Position numbers and translations under genes: made by a program
Source: MGBC124762 sp048201935
GTDB taxonomy: Bacteria; Bacillota; Clostridia; Oscillospirales; Oscillospiraceae
Direction of reading: 5' to 3'
Length of the DNA: 64,000 nt
Assembly: GCA_048201935.1 (NCBI GenBank)
Contig: DBFBGR010000011.1
Location: 124,001-188,000, forward strand
The notes under the pieces: model-generated
Seen by the model: only the letters and a program-made list of their open reading frames with translations
What the model was told of the DNA's origin: nothing
The model's database searches: none
Part shown: positions 17,817 through 27,700 of the stretch, in pieces
How positions within the stretch are numbered: the stretch's first letter is position 1
Layout: every line of letters starts with the position of its first letter

Positions 17817-20800
17817 ATGCACAAAAAGCAGACCACCAGACTGCTGGCGATGGTATTGTCGATCATGATGATCCTGTCGCTGGTGGTCGTCCCCGCCGGC
17901 GCGGCGCGGCCCATGGGCGGCGCGGACGTGGCGGAGACCCCCGTGGGGGCTTCCACGGAAGCCCCGAAGTCTGGCCGTGGCACGGCCAGACTATCCGCCG
18001 ATAAGACCGGTAGCATCGGCGATAGCTGGACCTTTACGGGCGCGGAATATAACCAGGCTATGGATGGTTATAATACCAGCTCGCAGTCCTATGAGGGCCT
18101 GACCCTGACGAGTTGCTCCAGCGAGAGCGCTGACGCCACGGCCACCAACAAGAACCATGTGGTGGTGGGCAACGGCGGTAAGATCGCTGTGCCTGTGGCC
18201 GGTCAGTGCAACGTGAAGGTCTCCTTCACCTGGGCCGCCGCGGCCACCTTGGGCGTGGGCGACAACACCGTGGAGATCGCCATGGCTGGTGGCCAGGACC
18301 CCACCAAGGGCACCAACCCGCTGGTTTACGCCTATAGCCCTGAAACGGCTGGGACCGTGGAGCTCACCTCCGCCGGCTCGACCTATGTGACCCAGATCGA
18401 GATCGTGGACTATGAGGCTCCCGCGCCCGCCATTTCGGTGGACCCGGAGACCGCCACGGTGACCATGGCCAACGGCGAGACCGAGGCGGTCACCGCCGAG
18501 GTGGCCATTGAGTACGCCAACATCGCCGCCACCGATATGTCCACCGTTACCGCTGTGGCGATGGATACCGACGTGGTCACCTGCGCGGTGAGCGCGGAGA
18601 AGGACAAGGTCACCCTGACCCCGGGCACCAAGGCCGGGGAGACCACCGTGACCGTCACCGCCACCCCCTCGGACACCGGCGTCGCGGCCCTCACCGCCAC
18701 CATCACGGTAACCTGTGAGGACCCCAGCGCCGGACCGACCACCGTGGTCGTCGGCCCCCACAAGTGGGCGGATACCGTTGTCAACGCGGACGACAACGCC
18801 ACCAAGTATAAGCCCAACGACGTGGGCGTGACCTTCGACGGTAACTGGGACTTCAGCAACAGCCATGGTCCCAAGTCCGGCGCGGCCACCGACACCATCA
18901 CCGTGGACTTGGCCGCCGCCTCCAACGTGACCATTGAGCTGTGCCAGTACAGCAACAGCAACAAGCCCGGCGAGGCCTCCGTGGTGCTCACCGGCGGCAG
19001 CGCGCCTGTGATGGCCCCCACCGGCGACGGCGCGTTCCGCTCCGGCGAGAAGGGCTCCAGCTACACCGCCACCTTCCTGAACGTCCCCGCTGGTGAGGCT
19101 GTGTTCACCTTTGGCGCGGGCATCTATGCCCACGGCATCACCGTGTCCAATGTGGTGGCCGAGGGGACCTATAAGTGGGTGGACACGAAGAACGAGGACA
19201 ACACCTACGGGCCCGCCGCCGGCTCTGGCATCACCTTTGCCCCCGATGGCGGCAAGTGGGGCTTCTCCAACAGCCACGGCCCCTTTACCGCCAACGAGGA
19301 CGGCACCTTTACTATGACCCTGTCCCTGGCTGGTCCGGCCAATGTGATGGTGGAGCTCTGCGGCTATAGTAACGACAACACCGAGGACAAATCCCATATC
19401 TCCCTGGGCGACATCGTGCCTGTGGCGGGCACCGCCACCATGAAGCCCGGCGACAGCCCCAAGGCCTGGGATTTCATGAACGTCCCCGGCGGTGACGCGG
19501 TCTTTACCATCAGCAAGAACACCTACGTCCACGGTGTGAGCGTGACCTATGTGGTCCCCGAGGGCGGTCACAAGTACGCCGACACCCCCAATGCCCAGAA
19601 CACCTATGAGCCCGCCACCGCTGGCGTTACTTGTAAGGGCAACTGGGACTTTAGCAACGGCCACGGTCCCAAGACCGGCGCTGCCGACCAGACGATGGAG
19701 CTGGCCCTGGGCGGCAAGGCCAATGTGACCATTGAGACCTGCGGCTTTGGCGCGGCTGCCAGCGCCACGGTGAAGCTCACCGGCGCTGCCACCGAGATCG
19801 AGGGCGTTGCCGTGGAAGAGGGCAAGTGCTTTAAGTTTGATAACGCCAATGGCCTGCTGTGGAAGTTCAAGAACGTCCCTGCCGGTGTGGCGGAATTTGT
19901 TCTGAGCAGCAACACCTATGTCCACGGCATTACCGTGGAGTATGTGAAGCAGGAGGAGCCCGAGGAGCTGGGCAACGGCAAGGTGGACGTGTGGGACTTC
20001 GGCGCGGCCACTCTGGACGAGGCCCGGTTCAACAACATGATCACCCCCGAGGTCCTCAAGAACAGCGAGTGGGGCGGCCTGGGCGCCGGCGCCTTTGGCA
20101 ACGCGGAGCTCAACGGCCTGACCTGGTTCGGCGGCGGCTCCACCAACCACCGTCTCTACACCACCAACGAGGCGGTGAAGACCGCCATGGCCTTTGTGGA
20201 CGAAGAGGGCGCGGAGAAGAACGGCGTCTACGGCGCTGAGGGCATGAGCGACGGCAAGGGGGAGGACCCCTACTTTAAGGATACCGCGGGCTATGACAAG
20301 GAGACGGCCTACACCGGCTATGTCTACTCCAACAACAACGCCGCGGGCAAGGAGCTGGACTCCGGCACGGTGGTGTACATCGCCCTGGACCTGAACGCCG
20401 GCGATAAGGTCAGCGTGGTCGCCTCCACCAACGGCGGCGACTCCACCATCTCCTTCGCCGGTCCCAGCGGCCTGGAGGCCACCCAGATCCAGGACAGCCA
20501 CAGCCGCAAGGTGGGCCAGGTCAAGACCTTCTACGCCAAGGAGGACGGTCAGTATAAGATCTACTCCGCCGACGAGAAGTTGGTGGTGGCCCGCGTCTAC
20601 CGCGAGCATCCCACCCAGTTGGTGGTCTCCGGCACGGTGACCCTGCCCGAGGGCGCTACCCCGCCCGCGGGCATGGCCATGACCTTCACCAACAACAAGA
20701 GCGGCGCGGTCAAAGAGGCCGAGGTCAAGGAGGGCGACGCCGCCGGGACCTATACCTACCGCGCTGTGTTGGTGGCTCCCTATGATTATAAGGTGGCCAC

Positions 20801-23800
20801 CAAGAACGGCAAGGGCCTGATCGTGGAAGAGGGCGGCGTCCTGGACCTCCAGGTCCCCTCTGAGGGCGACGCCGTCACCCATGATGTGAAGCTGACCCAG
20901 GTGCCGCTGGTCTCCATCTCCGGCACCATCACCGGCCCGGACGCGGAGTATGTGAAGGTCCACAAGCCCGTGGTCACCATGACCCCCGGCCCCGACTATC
21001 TCTATGTCCCCGAGGTCACCGTGGACGGCACCTCCTACAGCTTCGAGGCCCAGCAGGACGTGGAGTACACCGTGGGCGTGACCATGATCAACGACTACTC
21101 CGGCCCCGCCGCCACCAAGGTGACCTACAGCGCCGGCAAGACTGACGACACCATCGTCATGACCAAGAAGCCGGTGTACGCCGTCACCGTTACCGCCTCC
21201 CCCAGCGAGGTGGACCTGACCAACGCCAAGCTCACCTTTGTTAACCTCAAGGAGGCCGGCAAGGGCGACGAGACCCAGACCATCGCCCCCTATGACGCCG
21301 CTCTGGCGGGCAAGGGCGCGTATCCCTACACCTATAATTATACCGGCACCACCGGCATCGAGTTGCGTGACGGCCAGTATGAGGTCCTGGTGGCCGGCGT
21401 GGGCGCGCCCGAGCAGGCCGCTACCGCCAACCTGGTCGTCAACGGCGCCGCCGCCTCCATCGAGGTGCCCTTCGACACCGAGATCCCCAGCGTGTGGAAC
21501 TTCGCCGACGCCGACTTTGACGAGACCGACCTGCCTGTGGCTCGGGGCGGCGACGGCAACTACAAGGGCCTGATCCTGGAGGGCAACATCCAGAAGAACA
21601 AGACCTACTGCCTGATGGGCAACGCTGTGACGAATCAGTCCACCGGCGAGGTCACCCTGGCCGCCGCCAAGGTGAAGATCCCCGTGAAGGCCGCGGGCAA
21701 CGTGGTCGCCATCGAGATCTGCTACTCCGGCTCCGGCACCCTGGGCGACGTGGAGTTCGCCGCCAACGAGTGCTCGGGCAGCACCGGCAAGTTTGAGACC
21801 TTCAGCTACACCGCCACCGAGGCCGACGCCACCGCGGGCTACGTGGAGCTGAACATCGCTGAGGTCGCCGGCGCCACCGACGCCAAGGGTCCCCAGATCT
21901 ACCTGACCAAGATCACTGCTACCAGCGAGACCTACAAGGACACCATCACCGTGGGCGCGGACAAGGATTACCAGACCATCAACGCCGCCCTGGCCGCGGT
22001 GGAGAAGATGGCCCGCACCCCCGACCAGCGGGTGACCATCGTCATCGATCCGGGCAACTATGAAGAGCACGTGATCGTCAACGCCAACAACGTGACCTTT
22101 AAGAACGCCAAGGCCGACGCCGCCGAGCTGAAGCTGGCCAACAAGGGCGTGGACATCGGCGAGAACGAGGTCCGCATCACCCACTACTACGGCACCGGCT
22201 ACGACTACTACTCCATGAAGCCCGGCACCTTCCAGTGGGACGAGGAGACGCTGGCCGCCGGCAAGGCCAACGGCTACGCCGCCACCAGCAACAAGGGCGA
22301 CGGCAAGTACAACGGCTACGGCTACTGGTGCGCCGCCACCCTGATCAAGGGCTCGGGCTTCGAGGCCGAGGGCATCATCTTCGAGAACTCCTTCAACCAG
22401 TATATCTCCGCCAAGAGCCTGGAGGACGTGATCGTTCCCAACGGCAAGGTGAAGGAGGACAAGAGCGCGCCCCGTGCCAGCCTGAAGACCGCCGGCGACA
22501 CCGCCGTGCAGAAGAAGGCCTATGTGGAGCGGGCCGCCGCCCTGGCCATCACCGACACCGCCGACAAGGCCTACTTCAACCACTGCGCCTTCATCAGCCG
22601 CCAGGACACCCTGTACGGCGATCCCGTCCGGGCCGCCTTCTATGACTGCGACATCTACGGCGGCACCGACTATATCTTTGGGCCCATGACCGCGGTCTTC
22701 GCCCAGTGCGACCTGGTGCTGAACACCAGCGAGACCAACACCGATGTGGCCTATATCGTGGCGCCCCAGCAGGACGCCAGCGCCCGGGGCTATCTGATGT
22801 GGAACTGCAACGTGGTCTCCACCACCCCCGGCGAGAACACCGCCTCCAAGCTGGCCTCCAAGCCTGGTCAGTTGGGCCGCCCCTGGTCCACCACCAGTGA
22901 GTGCGTGTTCTACGCCACCAACATCGGCTCGACCCTCACCACCGTGAAGGGCGAGGACAAGGAGGCCACCGAGGGCACCACGCCCGTCTCCCTGATCGAC
23001 GGCAAGGGCTGGCTGGCTGGTCTGAGCGCCGGCTCCCAGCGCTGCGTGGAGTACGACACCATCGAGGCTTACAAGGAGTTCGACAACTCCGCCAACCGCG
23101 ACAAGAAGGTCTCCGGCGGCGTGCTCGCCGAGGCGCAGACCGCCGACGGCAAGGACATCACCGACTACAAGACCTGGATGACCGACTGGAATCCCCTGCC
23201 CGAGGACCTCACCGTGGTCCGTCAGCCCCAGAAGACCCTGGATCCCAACGCCGTGGACAAGACTGAGCTGAACGCCGCCATCGAGGCCGCCGAGGACATC
23301 GACCTCACCGGCATCGCCGTCTCCGAGGACGGCAAGGACGTGCCCACCACCGGCAAGTGGATCGACAAGGCCGTGAAGGACGCCTTTGACGAGGCTCTGG
23401 CCGACGCCAAGGAGGTGACCGCCGACGAGGACGCTACCAAGGCCCAAGTCGACGCCGCCACGGCCGCCCTGACCAAGGCCGCCAAGGCCCTGGCTGACGC
23501 CGTCGCCAACGCCAAGCCCGGCACCAAGCCCACCGGCGTTGCCGGTCTGGTCATCGACATCGCCGCCGCCAAGAAGCTGGCCGAGGAGACCAACGTCAGC
23601 GAGGACGGCACCGACGTGAAGAAGACCGAGATGTGGGTCACCCAGGCCGTGATGGATACCTTTGAGGCCGCCATCAAGGCCGCCGAGGACGGCAACGTGG
23701 ACGGCATCTCCGACGCCGACGCCGACGCCCTGGCCGCCACTCTGGCCGAGGCCGTGGCCGCCTTCAAGGAGGCCAGCAAGCCCGGCACCAAGAAGAGCTC

Positions 23801-24533
23801 CTTCTCCGGCGGCGGCAGCTCCAAGCCCACCGTTCCCACCACCGAGAAGAAGACCAACGACAAGGGCGACGTGGCCACCATCACCACCCAGCCCAACGGC
23901 GACAAGACCATCACCGTGGTCAACAAGGACGGCGAGACCGTGGCCGAGATCAAGCTCCCCGCCACCATCCCCGCCGCCAAGACCAAGTTCAAGGACGTGC
24001 CCGACGACTTCTGGGCCGCCAAGGAGATCAACGACATGGCCGGTCTGGGCATGGTCAAGGGCGTGAACGAGCAGGGCGACCTGTTTGACACCGATTCCTC
24101 CATGACCCGGGCCAGCGTGGCCACCATGTTCTTCCGCCTGGCCAACGGCAAGTCCGGCCTGGACAACGCCTTCGCCGACATGGAAGGCCACTGGGCCGCC
24201 GACGCGGTGGCCTGGGCCGCCAAGACCGGCGTGGTCAACGGCTATGACGCCGAGCGCTTTGGTCCCGACGACGTGATCACCCGCCAACAGCTGGCCGTGA
24301 TGCTCTGCCGCTTCGCCAACCTGGTGGGCATGGACACCAAGGCCCACACCTCCGCCCTGGACATCTTCACCGATGCCGACCAGGCGGCGGACTGGGCCGT
24401 GGACAGCCTGGCCTGGTGCGTGAAGAACGGCGTGATGAAGGGCCGGGGCGACGGCACGCTGGACCCCCAGACCGACATCACCCGCACCGAGGCCACGGTC
24501 ATGTTTGACCGGGTCATTGGGCTGATGAAGTAA
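17817..24533 (+). CDS. Giant S-layer-anchored pectin methylesterase (CE8)
   Basis: A 2238-residue surface enzyme expected to remove methyl groups from pectin, releasing methanol. Order of parts: signal peptide; RPMGG-type mature N-terminus; a beta module (about 65-205); a bacterial Ig-like domain (205-305); three copies of a 130-residue repeat (about 315-715, see 18760-19965); a further module (723-930); carboxypeptidase-regulatory-like beta domains (932-1221); another module (1225-1375); the pectinesterase beta-helix (about 1375-1700); FIVAR-like helical repeats (1812-1985); and three SLH motifs (2059-2238). The catalytic signatures RQDTLYG, GGTDYIFGP and LGRPW are intact. The frame is open far upstream, but ATG 17817 is preceded by GGAGGG and a good signal peptide. 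It has its own promoter and terminator. Confidence 0.88.
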   Translation: MHKKQTTRLLAMVLSIMMILSLVVVPAGAARPMGGADVAETPVGASTEAPKSGRGTARLSADKTGSIGDSWTFTGAEYNQAMDGYNTSSQSYEGLTLTSCSSESADATATNKNHVVVGNGGKIAVPVAGQCNVKVSFTWAAAATLGVGDNTVEIAMAGGQDPTKGTNPLVYAYSPETAGTVELTSAGSTYVTQIEIVDYEAPAPAISVDPETATVTMANGETEAVTAEVAIEYANIAATDMSTVTAVAMDTDVVTCAVSAEKDKVTLTPGTKAGETTVTVTATPSDTGVAALTATITVTCEDPSAGPTTVVVGPHKWADTVVNADDNATKYKPNDVGVTFDGNWDFSNSHGPKSGAATDTITVDLAAASNVTIELCQYSNSNKPGEASVVLTGGSAPVMAPTGDGAFRSGEKGSSYTATFLNVPAGEAVFTFGAGIYAHGITVSNVVAEGTYKWVDTKNEDNTYGPAAGSGITFAPDGGKWGFSNSHGPFTANEDGTFTMTLSLAGPANVMVELCGYSNDNTEDKSHISLGDIVPVAGTATMKPGDSPKAWDFMNVPGGDAVFTISKNTYVHGVSVTYVVPEGGHKYADTPNAQNTYEPATAGVTCKGNWDFSNGHGPKTGAADQTMELALGGKANVTIETCGFGAAASATVKLTGAATEIEGVAVEEGKCFKFDNANGLLWKFKNVPAGVAEFVLSSNTYVHGITVEYVKQEEPEELGNGKVDVWDFGAATLDEARFNNMITPEVLKNSEWGGLGAGAFGNAELNGLTWFGGGSTNHRLYTTNEAVKTAMAFVDEEGAEKNGVYGAEGMSDGKGEDPYFKDTAGYDKETAYTGYVYSNNNAAGKELDSGTVVYIALDLNAGDKVSVVASTNGGDSTISFAGPSGLEATQIQDSHSRKVGQVKTFYAKEDGQYKIYSADEKLVVARVYREHPTQLVVSGTVTLPEGATPPAGMAMTFTNNKSGAVKEAEVKEGDAAGTYTYRAVLVAPYDYKVATKNGKGLIVEEGGVLDLQVPSEGDAVTHDVKLTQVPLVSISGTITGPDAEYVKVHKPVVTMTPGPDYLYVPEVTVDGTSYSFEAQQDVEYTVGVTMINDYSGPAATKVTYSAGKTDDTIVMTKKPVYAVTVTASPSEVDLTNAKLTFVNLKEAGKGDETQTIAPYDAALAGKGAYPYTYNYTGTTGIELRDGQYEVLVAGVGAPEQAATANLVVNGAAASIEVPFDTEIPSVWNFADADFDETDLPVARGGDGNYKGLILEGNIQKNKTYCLMGNAVTNQSTGEVTLAAAKVKIPVKAAGNVVAIEICYSGSGTLGDVEFAANECSGSTGKFETFSYTATEADATAGYVELNIAEVAGATDAKGPQIYLTKITATSETYKDTITVGADKDYQTINAALAAVEKMARTPDQRVTIVIDPGNYEEHVIVNANNVTFKNAKADAAELKLANKGVDIGENEVRITHYYGTGYDYYSMKPGTFQWDEETLAAGKANGYAATSNKGDGKYNGYGYWCAATLIKGSGFEAEGIIFENSFNQYISAKSLEDVIVPNGKVKEDKSAPRASLKTAGDTAVQKKAYVERAAALAITDTADKAYFNHCAFISRQDTLYGDPVRAAFYDCDIYGGTDYIFGPMTAVFAQCDLVLNTSETNTDVAYIVAPQQDASARGYLMWNCNVVSTTPGENTASKLASKPGQLGRPWSTTSECVFYATNIGSTLTTVKGEDKEATEGTTPVSLIDGKGWLAGLSAGSQRCVEYDTIEAYKEFDNSANRDKKVSGGVLAEAQTADGKDITDYKTWMTDWNPLPEDLTVVRQPQKTLDPNAVDKTELNAAIEAAEDIDLTGIAVSEDGKDVPTTGKWIDKAVKDAFDEALADAKEVTADEDATKAQVDAATAALTKAAKALADAVANAKPGTKPTGVAGLVIDIAAAKKLAEETNVSEDGTDVKKTEMWVTQAVMDTFEAAIKAAEDGNVDGISDADADALAATLAEAVAAFKEASKPGTKKSSFSGGGSSKPTVPTTEKKTNDKGDVATITTQPNGDKTITVVNKDGETVAEIKLPATIPAAKTKFKDVPDDFWAAKEINDMAGLGMVKGVNEQGDLFDTDSSMTRASVATMFFRLANGKSGLDNAFADMEGHWAADAVAWAAKTGVVNGYDAERFGPDDVITRQQLAVMLCRFANLVGMDTKAHTSALDIFTDADQAADWAVDSLAWCVKNGVMKGRGDGTLDPQTDITRTEATVMFDRVIGLMK
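18760..19965 (+). repeat. Three tandem ~130-residue protein repeats within the methylesterase
   Basis: Each unit starts with a K-W/Y-x-D-T segment, then has W-x-F-S-N-x-H-G-P, an N-V-x-V/I-E-x-C-x-Y/F core, a F/K-N-V-P-x-G-x-A-x-F turn and ends Y-x-H-G-I/V-x-V. Approximate starts are 18760, 19170 and 19570. The copies differ a lot at DNA level, so the duplication is old. I do not recognise the domain; a carbohydrate-binding role is a guess. Confidence 0.8.
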
Positions 24534-24565
24534 GCAAAGCCCTAGCACCAAACCCCAGCAAAACA

Positions 24566-24596
24566 AGGACGGTCCCTACGGGGACCGTCCTTTTTG
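24566..24596 (+). terminator. Terminator after the SLH methylesterase gene
   Basis: AGGACGGTCCC (24566-24576) pairs with GGGACCGTCCT (24581-24591) and a T-run follows. Confidence 0.9.
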
Positions 24597-24667
24597 CGTT
24601 CAGGGGCAGGGCCGGGGCACAACATCTTGTGCTTTGTGAAAAAGGTTAAAAAATCGTAACAAACCCC

Positions 24668-24696
24668 TTGAACTATTGGGCGAGGTGTGCTAAAAT
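24668..24696 (+). promoter_or_regulatory. Promoter of the SLH pectate lyase gene
   Basis: TTGAAC at 24668-24673, a 17-bp spacer and TAAAAT at 24691-24696. Confidence 0.65.
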
Positions 24697-24756
24697 ACAC
24701 TCAGTATGGTGCCGAGGATTCGGCAAAATGCACTAAAAAATTTAGGAGGGAACACG

Positions 24757-27700
24757 ATGAAAAGATCTACCAAGCAACTGCTGTCATTGCTGTTGGCCAT
24801 CGTTATGGTCTGCGGCTTGATGGCGCCTGCTCTGGCCGCGCGCCCCATGGGCGGCGACGTGGCGGAGACGCCCGTGACGGAGGCCGCCTCCCCCAAGGCG
24901 TCTCACACCGGCGCGCAGACGACCGTTTCGGCTTCGCTGTTCGCGGAGCCCATCGCCTTTAACTTTGCTGAGACCCACAAGCAGACCTCTATGTCCGGCG
25001 AGGTCAAGATCACCGACGGCACCGATATGGACGCGGCGGTGGAGCTGTGGCTGGGCAACGACACCGGCTTTGACTGGAAGCCCAGCACGGTGGGCGGGGA
25101 TAACCCCGGTTACATCGTGGGCAAGGGCAACCCTCTTTCCAACACCGACGCTGTGGACACCGAGGGCAACCCCACCGGCAAGAAGGCCGCGCCCACTCCG
25201 CTGACCACCGTGGACGGCGACTATTACCCCGTCACCGGCGGCTACTTCAAGTTCGTGGCCAAGAAGGCCGGCGCCCTGGAGCTCAAGGGCATGATGAACG
25301 GCGGCAAGCAGATCTTCCTGTTTGACGCCGGCACCGACGGCGCCGCCAATCCTCCCACCGCCATCAACGGCAAGGACGGCTCCAATGACACCAAGCTTGG
25401 CGTCAAGGCCGATCCCTACTATGAGAAGTTCGCGGTGGAGGAAGGCCACACCTATTACTTCTTCTGCACCGGCTCCAAGGCGGGCCTCTACGGCTTCACC
25501 TTTGAGGAGGGCGCTACGGTGGACAGCACCCCGGTGATCACCATCACCTCTCCTGCCGTTGGCGCTCCCGCTCTGACCAAGGAGTTTGAGGTGGGCGCTG
25601 AGGCCGCCAACCTGACGGTCACCGCTACCATCACCAACGCTGCCGAGGGCAAGCTGCAGTACACCTGGTATCAGGCTGCCGGCGACACCGCCGCTCCCGC
25701 CACCGACACCAAGGTGCAGGACCCCGCTACTACCAATAAGAATGCTTTTGCCATCGACACCTCCGCCAAGAAGGACGCCACCAAGTATTACTGCGTGGTC
25801 TCCGCCGACGGCGCGACCAGCGTGACCAGTGAGGTCTTCACCGTCACCGTCAAGGAGAAGGAGCCCGAGCCCACCGAGCTGGTGGGCGGCAGTTGGACTG
25901 CCAAGGACAACGGCCAGGCCGTGATCGACCTGGGCGCTCTCTCCGCTGAGACCAAGGTGACCACCGCTGTCACCGCGGTTGACTTTTATGTTGGTCCCGA
26001 CACCTATAAGTTCGCCAGCAATGGCGACATGGGTGATGGCCTAACCGGCAACGCCAACTGCCAGTACACCGACGACACCGGCGCGGGTAAGAGCATTACC
26101 GCCGCCAATCCCGTTCCTGACCGGGGCACCTATTATAAGTGGGTCGCCAAGGAAGACGGTATTTTGACCATTAAGGGTATCAACAACGGCGCGTCCAGCA
26201 GCGGCGCGGGCCGTCCCACCCTGGTCACTGTCAATGGCACCTGTGTCAAGGGCTATGACGGCACCGATGTGCGCACGGAGAAGACTGTGGAGACTGTTAT
26301 GCTGACCATCAAGAAGGACGACGTGGTCACCTTCGGCGTGGGCGGCGGCACCAAGCCCCAGCTGCTCTCCTATGATTTTGTGGTTCAGAAGACCGTGGGC
26401 GGCAGTTGGACCGCCAAGGACAACGGCCAGGCCGTGATCGACCTGGGCGCTCTCTCCGCTGAGACCGCGGTCAAGACCGATGTGACCGGCCTGAAGTTCT
26501 ACGTTGGTCCCGATACCTATAAGTTTGCCAGCAATGGCGACATGGGTGATGGTCTGACCGGCAACGCCAACTGCCAGTACACCGACGACACCGGCGCGGG
26601 TAAGAGCATCACCGCGGATCATCCCGTCCCTGACCGGGGCACCTACTATAAGTGGGTCATTGAAGAGGATGGCACCCTGACCATTAAGGGTATCAACAAC
26701 GGCGCGTCCAGCAGCGGCGCGGGCCGTCCCACTCTGGTCACTGTCAATGGCACCTGCATCAAGGGCTATGACGGCACCGACGTGCGCACGGAGAAGACCG
26801 TTGAGACCGTTATGGTCAGCGTCAAGAAGGGCGACGTGGTCACCTTCGGCGTGGGCGGCGGCACCAAGCCCCAGCTCCTTGCCTTTGACTTCTCCGGCGG
26901 CGCCGGCGGCGAGACCGTCGTACACGATTGGACGAAGGCGGAGATCTTCAAGGACGGTACTTCTACCGTCACCCCTGCCGTTAAGGACGGCGCCATCGAG
27001 GTCACCGTGGTCGGCCCCAAGGTGGGCTCCATCCTGGAGGGCGGCAATATCAACGTTTACGCCGACGAGATCACGATCGGGATGTACTCTGACGGTACTC
27101 TGATCGAGACCAAGAAGGACAACGGCACGGGCGACACCCACAAGATCACCTTCAAGCCCGTCGCTTCCGGCAGCTATACCTTTAAGGCTTCCGCGGTGCG
27201 CAAGGACGAGACCTCCACGCTGGACACCGATATGTCCGCTGCTGTGGACTTCACCCTGCCCCTGGGCACTCCCGCCATCTCCTCCGCCGCCTCCAACGGC
27301 CTGGAAGAGGGCAAGGACACCGCCAGCGCTTCTGTGATGTGGGCCAGCGTGGCTGAGGCCACCGCCTACAACGTCCAGATCAAGGAGCATGACGCCACCG
27401 AGTGGGGCGCGGTCGTGAAGATCGACGCGCCCGACAGCTCCAGCGTCACCTATATCGCCACCGGCCTGACCGTGGGCAAGGCTTATGACATCAAGGTCCA
27501 GGCCCTGCGCAACACCGAGGAGGGCGCCTGGAGCGAGGTCTTCACCACCGACGCCATCGCCGGCGTGAAGCAGATCGCCTGGGTGGAGAAGGTCTTCGGC
27601 ACCTCCGCCACCGCTACCTACAACCGGGTCATCTCCCCCGAGACCCAGCTCTATAAGCGCAACGAGGCCGCCAAGAAGGACGAGGCCGTGGATGTGTACA

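Noticed and set aside
17991..24566. A 2191-codon open frame on the strand opposite the methylesterase gene
   Set aside because: It is a shadow of strongly biased GC-rich codons; its translation is low-complexity G/V/H/L-rich, with no ribosome-binding site or domain.
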